From Ardenticatenaceae bacterium (GTDB taxonomy: Bacteria; Chloroflexota; Anaerolineae; Promineifilales; Promineifilaceae), in contig JACKBX010000008.1 of NCBI GenBank assembly GCA_020634375.1, positions 273,523-337,522 on the forward strand: a stretch of 64,000 bases of DNA. Direction: 5' to 3'. The notes below the pieces were generated by a model. That model saw only the letters and a list, made by a program, of their open reading frames with translations, made no database searches and had not been told where the DNA came from. This document shows positions 51,269 through 60,157 of this stretch, in pieces (position 1 is the stretch's first letter; each line of letters begins with the position of its first letter). Both the position numbers and the translations under genes were made by a program.

Positions 51269-53599
51269 TCAATGCGTGGCAAAGGTAGGCTGCTCATCAT
51301 TTTCTGGATGGTAAATGGGCAGGGCAATGACAATGTCTGTTCCTTCCAGGGTGTCGTTGAGCAGGAGACGGCCGTTATGCAAAGCCACAGTGCCGCGCAA
51401 AATACGAATACCAGGGTCGGTGTTGAAGGAAACGGCCGTATCCAACGCTGCCGTAAATGCATCAATCAATGCAGAAGACAGGGGGACAGGCACATGCACA
51501 ACAAGATGCAGTTCATCCCCCATACACACAGATTGCAACTTCAAGTCCCCCTGATAGCCCACTTCAATACAATAACTGACAACAATCTCCACAAACCGTA
51601 TCAGACTAGTTGATATGCTCACTCCATCGCTGTACACCTGCGGCATCTCTTCATCCATTTCACAATGAATTGTAATGCCCTGACGACCCGCTCTGAGCAT
51701 TTGTTTTTGTCCAGCCTCATACAAAAGCAGCCCCATATCGCGGATGGGCTGCGCACGTAAGGCAAATGCCGTCTCCGCTTCGCCTGTCTCCAACTCCGCC
51801 ATCGCTATCAAATCCTCTACCAGGCGCGTCAATTTGACACTCCCTTCCTTGATACTGCCCAGAGAGTATTTTAAGTCTTGATCGGTATGTACATTCGCCA
51901 TCCCCGAAATAAGTTTGTCAGAATATTTTGATACTGCGGAAAGCGGCAAACGAAAATCTGGTGTGATGAGTTGGAGAATGCTGCGCTTTAGGCCGTCGAA
52001 GTCTTGTGCAATGACGCTCTGTTTTTGGAAATGCCGGTCTAGTTGGGTGGTAACAAGTTCTAGTAGTTCATCGCTATCGTAGGGCTTGGTAATATATTCT
52101 TCCACACCGCTGCGCCAGCCGCGATGGATGTCGCTGTGTTCTCCTTTTGCTGTCAGGAAAATAAAGGGGATTTGTACCCATTCTGGCTTTTCGCGTACCT
52201 TTTCCAGAAATTCAAATCCCCCTATTTCGGGCATCATGATGTCGGAGATAATGAGGTCTGGTTCGTATCGGTTCAGGACTTCGAGACCAACACGGCCGTT
52301 TTCGGCCGTCTCTACATGCAAATGATATTTACCAGCAGAAATCTCTAGCAGTTCTTGCAAACCTGCTAACAAATGGGGGTCGTCTTCCACGATCAAGACT
52401 TTTGCCTGATGCAAATTGCCATCTGTGTCTTGTACGGCCGTTACACCCATTCCCTCTTCGTAAGCCGGCAAGATCACCGTAAACACACTGCCCACTCCGC
52501 CGTCCCGATTTTCCGCCTCAATGGTGCCACCGTGCAAATCAACCCATGCTTTAGCAATGGTCAGGCCAATGCCCGAACCCTGCTGCTCCAACTGCACACG
52601 ATTATGTTGGAAAAACAGGTCGAAGAGGCGTTCTTTCATTTGCGGGGGAAAACCTACCCCTTCATCTACAAAAGCAATGCGTACCTGTCCATCAACCACC
52701 TGGGTTTTTAGATATACACATCCCCCACCCCGCACACGGCTGTGGGTAAACTTCACGGCATTTTCTAGCAAGCGTACAAAAACCTGCTGTAAACCATATG
52801 TATCACCCAATACAGGAGGCAATGCTGTTTCTGGTTGGTAATGAATTTGTACAGCAAAATCATTCGATTTGGGCTGCACATCTATAACGGCTTCCCGAAT
52901 CAACTCTGGTAAATTGCGGATCGGTCGGGCATTCACTTGGAACCGCTTCTTCATCTCGCCGGTACGAATCTCCAACACCTGAATAAAATCTTCTACCAGG
53001 CGGGTTAAACGCACACACCCAACCTGAATACCGCGCAAAAATTCCTGAAAATTATCATCGTCTTGCATACGGTTCATGCTGTCGGCCAGCATCTCATAGT
53101 AGGCAGTTACATATGTCAGGGGTGTGCGAAATTCATGATTGAGAATTTGAAGAATGTCTTTTTTTAACCCGGTCATAATTTCCTGCCGGGTTTGGCTCAG
53201 TTGGAAAGCGCGATCTAATTGGCTGTGTATCAATTCTAAAAACTCATTGCTGTTAAAGGGCTTGGTAATATATAAGTCTGCTCCGCTAGAACGCCCCTTG
53301 TGAATGTCCTGCTTTGATCCCTTGGCGGTAAGAAAAATCACTGGAATGTGTACCCAATTGGGATTTTGCCGTACACGTCGCAAAAACTCAAAACCGTCCA
53401 TTTCTGGCATCATGATATCCGAGACGATGAGATCGGGAATCTGTTGCATAATTGCCTCCAGCCCCAAACGGCCGTTTCCCGCCGTCACCACCTGCACATC
53501 ATACTCCCCCAATTCCACCAGCGTCAGCAGGTCTCTCATACCCTCCAACATAGATGAATCGTCTTCAACAAGTAATATGGTAGCTGGAGTCGTTGTCAT
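51269..53599 (-). CDS. Hybrid response regulator/histidine kinase with duplicated, degenerate second module
   Basis: 776 residues. Module 1: receiver (Asp61 in IVSDIMMPEMDGFEFL, Lys113), HisKA with His155 in ILNHEFRTPL, and HATPase with LLENAVKF, FVDEGVGF and GSGIGLTIAK. Module 2 repeats the layout: receiver (IISDIMMPEIGGFEFL, ITKPYDS), then ITPDFRLPL, where the phospho-His is replaced, and an ATPase remnant without N or G boxes. There is no membrane helix or input domain, so it is cytoplasmic. The second half probably no longer phosphorylates. GAAGGTTAAGTC precedes ATG. Confidence 0.9.
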   Translation of the reverse strand: MTTTPATILLVEDDSSMLEGMRDLLTLVELGEYDVQVVTAGNGRLGLEAIMQQIPDLIVSDIMMPEMDGFEFLRRVRQNPNWVHIPVIFLTAKGSKQDIHKGRSSGADLYITKPFNSNEFLELIHSQLDRAFQLSQTRQEIMTGLKKDILQILNHEFRTPLTYVTAYYEMLADSMNRMQDDDNFQEFLRGIQVGCVRLTRLVEDFIQVLEIRTGEMKKRFQVNARPIRNLPELIREAVIDVQPKSNDFAVQIHYQPETALPPVLGDTYGLQQVFVRLLENAVKFTHSRVRGGGCVYLKTQVVDGQVRIAFVDEGVGFPPQMKERLFDLFFQHNRVQLEQQGSGIGLTIAKAWVDLHGGTIEAENRDGGVGSVFTVILPAYEEGMGVTAVQDTDGNLHQAKVLIVEDDPHLLAGLQELLEISAGKYHLHVETAENGRVGLEVLNRYEPDLIISDIMMPEIGGFEFLEKVREKPEWVQIPFIFLTAKGEHSDIHRGWRSGVEEYITKPYDSDELLELVTTQLDRHFQKQSVIAQDFDGLKRSILQLITPDFRLPLSAVSKYSDKLISGMANVHTDQDLKYSLGSIKEGSVKLTRLVEDLIAMAELETGEAETAFALRAQPIRDMGLLLYEAGQKQMLRAGRQGITIHCEMDEEMPQVYSDGVSISTSLIRFVEIVVSYCIEVGYQGDLKLQSVCMGDELHLVVHVPVPLSSALIDAFTAALDTAVSFNTDPGIRILRGTVALHNGRLLLNDTLEGTDIVIALPIYHPENDEQPTFATH

Positions 53600-53639
53600 G
53601 ACTTAACCTTCACAGTCGGCCTCCCCACTGGAGATTACC

Positions 53640-53735
53640 GTAAATGAATAATTAACAACTAATTGTGAATTGTAAATGGAGCGACCCGTCACAATTCATT
53701 ATTCTCAATTCGTTATTCATTATTTTTTGTTGATA
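53640..53735. repeat. Reiterated AATTGTGAATTG/CAATTCATTATT words
   Basis: A left arm with AATTGTGAATTG and a right arm with CACAATTCATTATTCTCAAT and further words form an imperfect AT-rich hairpin. It lies between the hybrid kinase start and the small gene at 53795. No gene is seen in this 195-base gap. Confidence 0.6.
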
Positions 53736-53794
53736 TTGCCGTAGGCGACTAACACCGCCCCATATTATAGCACAAGCGCAGCTCCTGTTAGCGA

Positions 53795-54043
53795 TCAGGC
53801 AACGGCCGTCCCCCCACCCCCATCTATCTCCCACAAAAGCGTATCAGAACGCAGCACCAATTCCCGTACCTGGTTATTGGGCAGCATAATCAAGACGTGA
53901 CGGCCGTTTCCATCCAACCACTGCCGCCCTTGCTCCACAGATTGCCAACGGCCGTGCAGCAGCATCCGCCGCACCCGTACCGCGCCATCCTCCGCAAACG
54001 TACAATCAACACCCACCACCATCATCATCACCGTTTCCGCCAA
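53795..54043 (-). CDS. Small soluble protein, unknown
   Basis: 82 residues or slightly fewer, because the start is one of several in-frame ATG/GTG codons at 54014-54043. The segment VDCTFAEDGAVRVRRMLLHG, QWLDGNGRHVLIMLP and VRELVLRSDTLLWEI describe a compact beta-rich domain. ACGGCCGT copies occur three times within it. The start overlaps the end of the upstream glycosyltransferase gene, which supports expression. Family not recognised. Confidence 0.5.
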   Translation of the reverse strand: MAETVMMMVVGVDCTFAEDGAVRVRRMLLHGRWQSVEQGRQWLDGNGRHVLIMLPNNQVRELVLRSDTLLWEIDGGGGTAVA

Positions 54044-54768
54044 AACCAGGCGAGCTTACGATACTTCACCCACTCATAATACGCCATGTACAGGCTCAAG
54101 CGCAGGCCATGTGCGCCATCCACGTAACCGCGCAGCGTCACAAAACGCCACCAAAACTGGCGCAGCGGCTGCAAAATAAAGTTATGTAAACGCGGACGTG
54201 CTCCTTCCTCGTGCAAAATAGTCGCCTCATACGTGGAATAAGCCCGCTGTTTGGCGTGGAATTGCGCCGTGTCGCGGTAGTTATAATGAATAAGTGGCTG
54301 CTGCAAATGACCCATTTCGCCATCTACCACCGCCACCTCATGAACCGGCCGTTCATAATGCACACAGCCATGCTTAAACAGTCGCAGTTGATAATCTGGA
54401 TACCAACCCGTCGCCCGCGTTAGCTTGCCAAAAATGTAATTATGGCGCGGCACGTACCAACCCCGTTCCGGGCGCGATGCAATGACGGAGCGAATCTCCT
54501 CCGCCAGTTCCGGCGTGCCGCGCTCATCTGCATCCACAAAAAACACCCAATCCGTCTGCAAGCTGTTCAATGCGGCATTGCGCTGTTGGGCATAATTCTC
54601 AAAGCGATTTTGCAGCACGTCTGCGCCTGCCATCTCCGCCAACGACGCCGTCTCATCCTGGCTGAAGCTGTCGTAAACCAGCACGCGGTCAGCCCAGCGC
54701 AGACTTTCAATGCACGCCTGAATATGTTGGGATTCGTTGAGGGTGAGGATAACGGCCGTTAGTTCCAT
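54028..54768 (-). CDS. GT2-family glycosyltransferase (WaaE/KdtX-like)
   Basis: 246 residues. The N-terminus ELTAVILTLNESQHIQACIE and VLVYDSFSQDETASLAEMAG, and the DxD motif in FFVDADERGTPEL, define a GT-A family 2 enzyme; WVFFVDADER is typical of lipopolysaccharide core transferases. The C-terminal helices (LHNFILQPLRQFWWRFVTL) fit a peripheral membrane enzyme. Start ATG 54766-54768; an earlier ATG at 54837 lies in an intergenic repeat and is rejected. Acceptor unknown. Confidence 0.85.
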   Translation of the reverse strand: MELTAVILTLNESQHIQACIESLRWADRVLVYDSFSQDETASLAEMAGADVLQNRFENYAQQRNAALNSLQTDWVFFVDADERGTPELAEEIRSVIASRPERGWYVPRHNYIFGKLTRATGWYPDYQLRLFKHGCVHYERPVHEVAVVDGEMGHLQQPLIHYNYRDTAQFHAKQRAYSTYEATILHEEGARPRLHNFILQPLRQFWWRFVTLRGYVDGAHGLRLSLYMAYYEWVKYRKLAWFWRKR

Positions 54769-54776
54769 GATTTTAG

Positions 54777-54840
54777 TATCAGGTGTCAACGTGTCAGGTG
54801 CCAGGTACTTGATACTTGACACCGAAACACCTGACACGTC
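54777..54840. repeat. Inverted repeat of TCAGGTGTCA words, copy 2
   Basis: ACGTGTCAGGTG (54789-54800) pairs exactly with CACCTGACACGT (54828-54839). It lies between two glycosyltransferase genes; the TAA stop of the upstream gene is next to its right arm. Confidence 0.75.
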
Positions 54841-55770
54841 TTATCCGCTTTCATTCGCCCAAATCTGCACCACTTCCTGATAAGCACGCTTCAAATCAGG
54901 ATCGCTGGTTTGGGCAGCTTTCTTTGCCATGCCCAAGCGCACCAACCGCGCCGCCATCGCCCGCGTCAACGGATTATGATGACGGTGATAAAGCTGCGCC
55001 CGGCTGCGCCACAAGTTAATCACCGACTGCGCTGGAATCTGGCGGGTGCTCTCGCCGCCAAAATGCACCACTTCCGCCGCCGGAACCGCATAAATCTTCC
55101 AGCCTGCCTGCCGCACGCGCCAGCTCCAGTCTATTTCTTCGCAGTACATGTGGAAGGATTCGTCAAAGCCGTGAGTCGTTTCGGCAACGGCCGCACGCAC
55201 CATCATCGTCGCGCCCAATGGAAAATCTACGGTGAAGGGAGTGCGATGGGATTCGTAAAAACGGCGCGGGTAACGGCCGTTCAATCGTGTCTCATACAAC
55301 CGGGCGGGCAGCGAAAATAAATCAAACACAAGCTGAACCAGGCCGGGGAAACGGAAGGCACTGTGCTGGAAACGGCCGTTGCCATACACCAACCGCGCCC
55401 CAGCAATCCCTGCGTGCGGCCGTTCAGCCAGGCACGAAACCAGGTGCGTCAGCGCTCCAGGGCGCAGCAGCGTGTCCGGGTTCAGCAAAAAATAAAAGCG
55501 GGGGCTGCTGGCCGCAGCCGCCTGCATCCCCTGGTTATTTGCCGCACCAAAGCCCACATTCTCCTCATTCGCCAGCACATGCACTTGCGGAAACACATTG
55601 CGCACAAATTCCACTGTGCCGTCCGTCGAGGCATTATCCACAACCCACACTTCGCCATGCAAACCAGACAAGCGAAAATCCGCAAATACCGAGCGCAAGC
55701 AAGGCCCCAGATAATCACGTACATTCCAACTAACGATAACGACAGCTACATCAAGCACAGGTTTATCCAA
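54841..55770 (-). CDS. GT2-family glycosyltransferase (rhamnosyltransferase-like)
   Basis: 309 residues. LDVAVVIVSWNVRDYLGPCL, VWVVDNASTDGTVEFV, the DxD equivalent in FYFLLNPDTLLRPGALTHLV and the acceptor-site motif FHMYCEEIDWSWRVRQAG are classic for WbbL-type transferases. These add sugars to O-antigen or wall glycans. The start is TTG 55768-55770 with no strong ribosome site; the in-frame GTG four codons later is an alternative. It is adjacent to the second GT2 gene. Confidence 0.9.
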   Translation of the reverse strand: MDKPVLDVAVVIVSWNVRDYLGPCLRSVFADFRLSGLHGEVWVVDNASTDGTVEFVRNVFPQVHVLANEENVGFGAANNQGMQAAAASSPRFYFLLNPDTLLRPGALTHLVSCLAERPHAGIAGARLVYGNGRFQHSAFRFPGLVQLVFDLFSLPARLYETRLNGRYPRRFYESHRTPFTVDFPLGATMMVRAAVAETTHGFDESFHMYCEEIDWSWRVRQAGWKIYAVPAAEVVHFGGESTRQIPAQSVINLWRSRAQLYHRHHNPLTRAMAARLVRLGMAKKAAQTSDPDLKRAYQEVVQIWANESG

Positions 55771-55803
55771 TTAGTAATTAGCAATGAACAATTAACAGTT
55801 AAC
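55770..55803. repeat. Reiterated AATTAGTAATTAG/AACAATTAACAG words
   Basis: A short tract of AATTA/AACAATTAAC words between the substrate-binding protein stop (55799) and the glycosyltransferase start. The TAA stop of the binding-protein gene is part of it. Confidence 0.5.
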
Positions 55804-57022
55804 GTAATGCCCAAATCTCATCCTCAGTCAATCCCAATGTCTCAATCACAAAACGCAGCGGTTCATAAGCGGCGTCATCAGCCGGGGCAAGACCACCCCA
55901 GGCATAAAAATCACCTGCACACAACGACTCTGCGCACGCCTGCGATGCACCAAATTCCGCTAGCAGCGCCGTCACCTGCCGCGCCAACCCCAGCGGGAAG
56001 TCTGCGCCCAGTACCACTGCCTCGTTTGGAATTTGCGCACTTAAGGTAATGACACGCGTCTGGTCATAAATGCCCGGTTCAATATCAAAAATGCCGGAGC
56101 GAGCATCGCGCAGACGATAGCCGCCGTACTGCGGTTCGCCCAGCACCAGCACGTAGCCAATCGGGCTGCGTGTGGGCGAAATGCCCAATGCCCGCCACAA
56201 TTCCGGGCTGTCCTCACCGTACACCCATTCCTGCTCTTCATAGGGCAAAATAGGTGGAATGTAGGTGGCAGTGGCAAAGTCTACGTCGCCGTTGAACACA
56301 GACAGCATCGCGCTGTTATCGCCCTGTACAGGCACTATTTCGCCCGGCGCGATGCCTGCATCCAGCAGCATGGCCTGGAAGTAGAGGAAGTTGGGCAGGC
56401 TGTTCAAATCGGGCACGGCCCAGCTTTGGTCGGCTAAATCAGTAAGCTCAAGAAGGCCGCTGTCGCGCCGGGTGACGATCATGCCGGTTTGCCAGGTACG
56501 GCCGTCGTTAGAAACGGCCGTATTCGCCAACTGTACGCCACACTGCTCATTCGCCAGCACATACCCCATCGCCGAGAGCACACCTACCGTATCCACTGGA
56601 GCCATGCACATCAAATCAATCAGCGCCTGCTCACTGTCCACCACGCCAATGGCAAACTGCAATCCTGTCGCCCCGGCAAGCGCATCAGCCAACACCTGTC
56701 CCCGGCTGGTAATGATGGCGCTGTTATACGTGGGCGGGAAAAGCAGTTGAATCGGCCGTTCCGCCGACCCTAATGGCGACCGCGTCACCTCTACCGCCAC
56801 TTCCTCCGTCACCGTCACCATGCGCGTCACTTCCACCGGGGGGGCTGCCTCTTGCGAAACCAACCGCGTCACTTCCACCACCTGCGGTGCTGACAAAGAG
56901 GCCGGTGTTCCTGCATTATCCAAAGCTGGTGCTGCGCTGGTTGCTTCCACATAAAAAACCTGCGGCTGACAGGCCGCCAACAGCATACTTATCATCAACG
57001 TCAGGAAAAAGAGTTTCTTCAT
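55799..57022 (-). CDS. PhnD-like phosphate/phosphonate-type substrate-binding lipoprotein
   Basis: 407 residues. The lipobox MLLAACQ is followed by a ~75-residue spacer with three VEVTR units (VVEVTR, PVEVTR, AVEVTR) and then a PhnD-like periplasmic-binding fold: ERPIQLLFPPTYNSAIITSR, a VLANEQCGVQL segment, DLADQSWAVPDLNSL and DNSAMLSVFNGDVDFATATY. The fold matches the 61043 protein, but the ligand motif DPxSTSGY is replaced by PDLNSLPNF, so its ligand may differ. It is downstream of the fused permease gene, separated by 546 bases. Confidence 0.8.
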   Translation of the reverse strand: MKKLFFLTLMISMLLAACQPQVFYVEATSAAPALDNAGTPASLSAPQVVEVTRLVSQEAAPPVEVTRMVTVTEEVAVEVTRSPLGSAERPIQLLFPPTYNSAIITSRGQVLADALAGATGLQFAIGVVDSEQALIDLMCMAPVDTVGVLSAMGYVLANEQCGVQLANTAVSNDGRTWQTGMIVTRRDSGLLELTDLADQSWAVPDLNSLPNFLYFQAMLLDAGIAPGEIVPVQGDNSAMLSVFNGDVDFATATYIPPILPYEEQEWVYGEDSPELWRALGISPTRSPIGYVLVLGEPQYGGYRLRDARSGIFDIEPGIYDQTRVITLSAQIPNEAVVLGADFPLGLARQVTALLAEFGASQACAESLCAGDFYAWGGLAPADDAAYEPLRFVIETLGLTEDEIWALR

Positions 57023-57206
57023 CGCTTGCCTGTCTTTTCATCATAGAGATTAGCCAATCTCTCATCTCAAGGGTCAAAATAGTTTATCGTCACCCCTATC
57101 CCCTGCCAATGATACTTACCCGAATCTCATCCCTCTTTAGCTAACTCTCCAAACATCCCCAGCAAATCACTCAGCAACGGGAGGAAATGGTTTAGAAACA
57201 AGGAGA

Positions 57207-57350
57207 AATCATTCCGCACCCCGTAGCAATCATAAAGACTTATGGATAAATCATTCCGCAACAAGGAAAAATGATTCAGCAACGAGAGAAAATGATTATG
57301 CACTGCGTATCAATTATAAAGACTTATGGGTGAATCATTCAGCAATAAGG
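57207..57350. repeat. Two-copy ~84-bp degenerate direct repeat
   Basis: AATCATAAAGACTTATGG followed by AAATCATTCCGCAACAAGG recurs as AATTATAAAGACTTATGG followed by GAATCATTCAGCAATAAGG about 84 bases later. Further decayed words flank both copies. Confidence 0.7.
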
Positions 57351-57450
57351 AAATATGGTTCAGAAACGAGGAAATATGATTTAGGAACAATGAATAATGA
57401 ATAGTGAACAGTGAATAATGGTTCTTTGGGAATCCATGGAGTAATCAAGG

Positions 57451-57499
57451 CGTGAAACGTAACCAGCGGTTCATCACGTTTCACGCTTCACGTTTCACG
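57451..57499. repeat. GTGAAACGT-word inverted repeat, copy 4
   Basis: CGTGAAACGT (57451-57460) pairs with ACGTTTCACG (57490-57499); extra words lengthen the right arm. It lies downstream of the fused permease on the minus strand. Confidence 0.65.
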
Positions 57500-57530
57500 G
57501 CAAACCCCGCGAAATCCGAAAGACCCTGAA

Positions 57531-57552
57531 TAATTAAATCATTAATTATTCA
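57531..57552. terminator. AT-rich palindrome near the end of the fused permease gene
   Basis: AATAATTAA and TTAATTATT pair around ATCA, 17 bases past the permease stop. Weak on its own; it may work with the word repeat behind it. Confidence 0.4.
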
Positions 57553-57568
57553 CTGTTCCGTAGGCTCA

Positions 57569-60142
57569 TTACACCAACTTTTCCCGCGCCCGTGCGCTGA
57601 GATAATCCATACTCCAGACCATGACCACAATCGCCCAGGTCGCCGTCCCGGCAGCAGAGTATTGGTTCAGACCCACCCACAAGCGGAACTGCTGTCCAAT
57701 GCCGCCGCCGCCCACAAAACCAATGACGGTAGACATGCGAATGTTGATGTCCCATTGGTACAAAATGAATGCCAGGAACTTGGGGACAAGCTGCGGGATA
57801 ATCGCATACACCAGTGTTTGCAGCCTGCCCGCACCCACAGACGTAAGCGCCTCCACCGGCCCGGTATCAATTTCTTCGATTGTCTCGGAAAATAGTTTGC
57901 CTAGATTGGGGATGTTGTTCAGGGCCAGCGCCAATACACCAGCAAAAGGCCCGGCGCTCACCCAGGCCGCACAAATCAATACCAAAATCATTGGCTCCAC
58001 AGAACGGAAGAGATTGAATAACGTGCGGAATGCGTAATAGACGGCTCGCCCCAACGGCGTGTCGCCCATAACATTGCGGGCGGCAAAGAAGCTGAGGGGG
58101 ATAGCAAAAAACGCGCCCAATGTGGTGGCAAGTAAGGCCATCAACAGCGTGACCAGAGAGAGATTGAAGACGGTTTTGAGCGATTCGCTGATCTGCGGCC
58201 CACCAACGACTTCATCCCAGGTGATAACGACCTGCCCCGGCGCGTTGCGCTCGGAAGTAGGGTCTACTTCCATCAGGGGATGAATGGCGGTTTCCAAACG
58301 CAGCGAGCCTGTCTCGTCTGTCTCGCAGCAATTGGATTGGATACGCAAATAGGCGTCATCGGCAAAGGCCCAACGCACGGAGACATCCGTATTGGGCGGC
58401 AGTTCATGCCCGGTGATGATGAGGGGATCGCCCACATCACCGCAGGAAAGGGAAAGGTTGACTCTTGCACCGCTAATAGATGAAATGCTTGATTCGCCAG
58501 AGCCACAGGGGACGGGAAGTACGGCCGTTACCAACTGCTCTTCGACTGGCCGGTCTGTCACATCCGGCACAGCAAACGCCTTAATCAAACGCCAGCCATC
58601 GGGTGCACCACGCACCAAATCCACCAGATCAATTTGCGAGACACGCCACGACCAGGCAAAGACCAGCACAAAGCCAAGCACAAACGCGCCGCGCGTCAGT
58701 AAACGCCGCGTTGGGCTGATTTCCCGCGTTACCGGCGAACCAACGATGATGCGCTGCCGCAGCTTGCCAGACACATAGTCCAAAATGGCAATCACCAAGA
58801 CAATGGCGATGATGGCCGTTGCCATAGCCGAAAAACGATTGAGGCGAATCCACTGGATGACAAGAAAGCCCAAACCGGCATCACTCACCAGGCCAATAAC
58901 GGTGGACATACGCACATTGATGTCCCAACGATACAGCGTAAAGGAAGTGAATGTGGGGAATATTTGCGGCAGCACAGCATACACAGCCACTTGCGGCCCG
59001 CGTGCCCCCGCCGCTCGTAACGCTTCAATCGGGCCGGGGTCAATGCTTTCAATTGCTTCGGAATATAGCTTGCCCAAAGCAGCAACAGTATGCAGCCACA
59101 AAGCCAACGTGCCGCCAAACGGCCCCAAGCCCACCCACACAGCAAATACGATGGCCCACATGAGGGTCTCGATGGAGCGGATAACGTTGAGGACGGTGCG
59201 GGTGACAGTGTAAATGAAGCGGGTGACACGGTTGCCTTCCATCAGGTTGCGTGCCGCCAAGAAGCTGAGGGGCACGGCGAAAATAACACCCAAAATGGTC
59301 GCCATGAAGGCGAGGGCAACGGTTTCGCCAATTTTTTCCAGTACCAGGCTCAGGGTTTGGGTCTCTTGCAAGGAACCGTAGGGGCGGTGCTGCTCGGCGC
59401 GAATGGTGTGGGTTTGAGTCTCGCCGGGGCCAGGCTGCTGGGTAACGGGTACGGCCAGGGGGGCTTTGATATCGATCTGGAAACGGCCGTTCTCATCTGT
59501 CGTAAACACAACCGGCTCACCATCCACAATCACGCGCTGCACATCGCCAATGGGGTTAAGCCACCAAATCTCTCCTTCAAAATTAGGGAAGAACCCCTCT
59601 CCAGATACATGCACCGTGTCGCCAACAGAAGTACAGGCCGTATTGATCGTCAGCTTAGGGTCTTCTGTAGGCAGTCGATCCGGTTCTGGCAATGGGTCAA
59701 TGCAAGGAACCTGAATGGGAACCAGCCCCGCCACATCTTCGGTGGGATATTCAAATAATTCTGGCTGTGTCAGCGCTTTGAGATAGGGCAGCATAGAAGG
59801 CCAGCCGCTGACCAAACGGCCTGGCTGTATCTCAGTGGCCTGCACGCCCATGCCATAGACAATAATAGCGCCAAAAAGAAAAGGAATACCGATGCCGGGG
59901 GTACGGCCGTTACCCAACTGAAACGCATCCCAGGCCGCCCAAAGCCAAATAGCCAACAACGGAGCCAACAAAGCCCAGGCACTACCCCACAGCACCAATC
60001 CCAACAAAACCAGGATAGCAACCAACACACCCACACCGCGAACACGATGCTTCAAAACAAATTGACCACTGCCCGGAAGCAATAACGAGAATAACGCCGC
60101 CTGCCACGCTGCCACAGAAGAGACGCCCTTCGATGTTTGCAT
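57569..60142 (-). CDS. Fused tandem PhnE-type permease with two extra extracytoplasmic domains
   Basis: 857 residues. Two PhnE-type permease cores: about residues 265-465 (EAA-type loop EAIESIDPGPIEALRAAGA) and about 655-855 (ETIEEIDTGPVEALTSVGA), each with an RWDIN/QWDIN-IRMSTVIG motif. Before core 1 are several N-terminal helices and then a beta-rich domain (about 145-262, with CTSVGD, VHVSGEGFFP, FTTDENGRF). Before core 2 lies a similar domain (about 545-650, CGDVGD, LIITGHELPP, ETDETGSLR). PhnE is normally about 270 residues with no such domain. ATG at 60142 follows GGAGGAG; GTG 60145 is an alternative. It pairs with PhnC directly upstream. Confidence 0.9.
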   Translation of the reverse strand: MQTSKGVSSVAAWQAALFSLLLPGSGQFVLKHRVRGVGVLVAILVLLGLVLWGSAWALLAPLLAIWLWAAWDAFQLGNGRTPGIGIPFLFGAIIVYGMGVQATEIQPGRLVSGWPSMLPYLKALTQPELFEYPTEDVAGLVPIQVPCIDPLPEPDRLPTEDPKLTINTACTSVGDTVHVSGEGFFPNFEGEIWWLNPIGDVQRVIVDGEPVVFTTDENGRFQIDIKAPLAVPVTQQPGPGETQTHTIRAEQHRPYGSLQETQTLSLVLEKIGETVALAFMATILGVIFAVPLSFLAARNLMEGNRVTRFIYTVTRTVLNVIRSIETLMWAIVFAVWVGLGPFGGTLALWLHTVAALGKLYSEAIESIDPGPIEALRAAGARGPQVAVYAVLPQIFPTFTSFTLYRWDINVRMSTVIGLVSDAGLGFLVIQWIRLNRFSAMATAIIAIVLVIAILDYVSGKLRQRIIVGSPVTREISPTRRLLTRGAFVLGFVLVFAWSWRVSQIDLVDLVRGAPDGWRLIKAFAVPDVTDRPVEEQLVTAVLPVPCGSGESSISSISGARVNLSLSCGDVGDPLIITGHELPPNTDVSVRWAFADDAYLRIQSNCCETDETGSLRLETAIHPLMEVDPTSERNAPGQVVITWDEVVGGPQISESLKTVFNLSLVTLLMALLATTLGAFFAIPLSFFAARNVMGDTPLGRAVYYAFRTLFNLFRSVEPMILVLICAAWVSAGPFAGVLALALNNIPNLGKLFSETIEEIDTGPVEALTSVGAGRLQTLVYAIIPQLVPKFLAFILYQWDINIRMSTVIGFVGGGGIGQQFRLWVGLNQYSAAGTATWAIVVMVWSMDYLSARAREKLV

Positions 60143-60157
60143 CACAGCTCCTCCCCT

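Larger units (their letters stand above)
57023..57568. other. Gene-free region rich in degenerate word repeats
   Basis: 546 bases between the binding protein (57022) and the fused permease (57569). From 57145 to 57425 it is a patchwork of words such as AAATCATTCCGCAAC, GGAAAAATGATTC and CATAAAGACTTATGG, with an ~84-base direct repeat seen twice. A GTGAAACGT-word inverted repeat (57451-57499) and an AT-rich palindrome (57531-57552) follow. No coding frame is supported. Confidence 0.75.
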
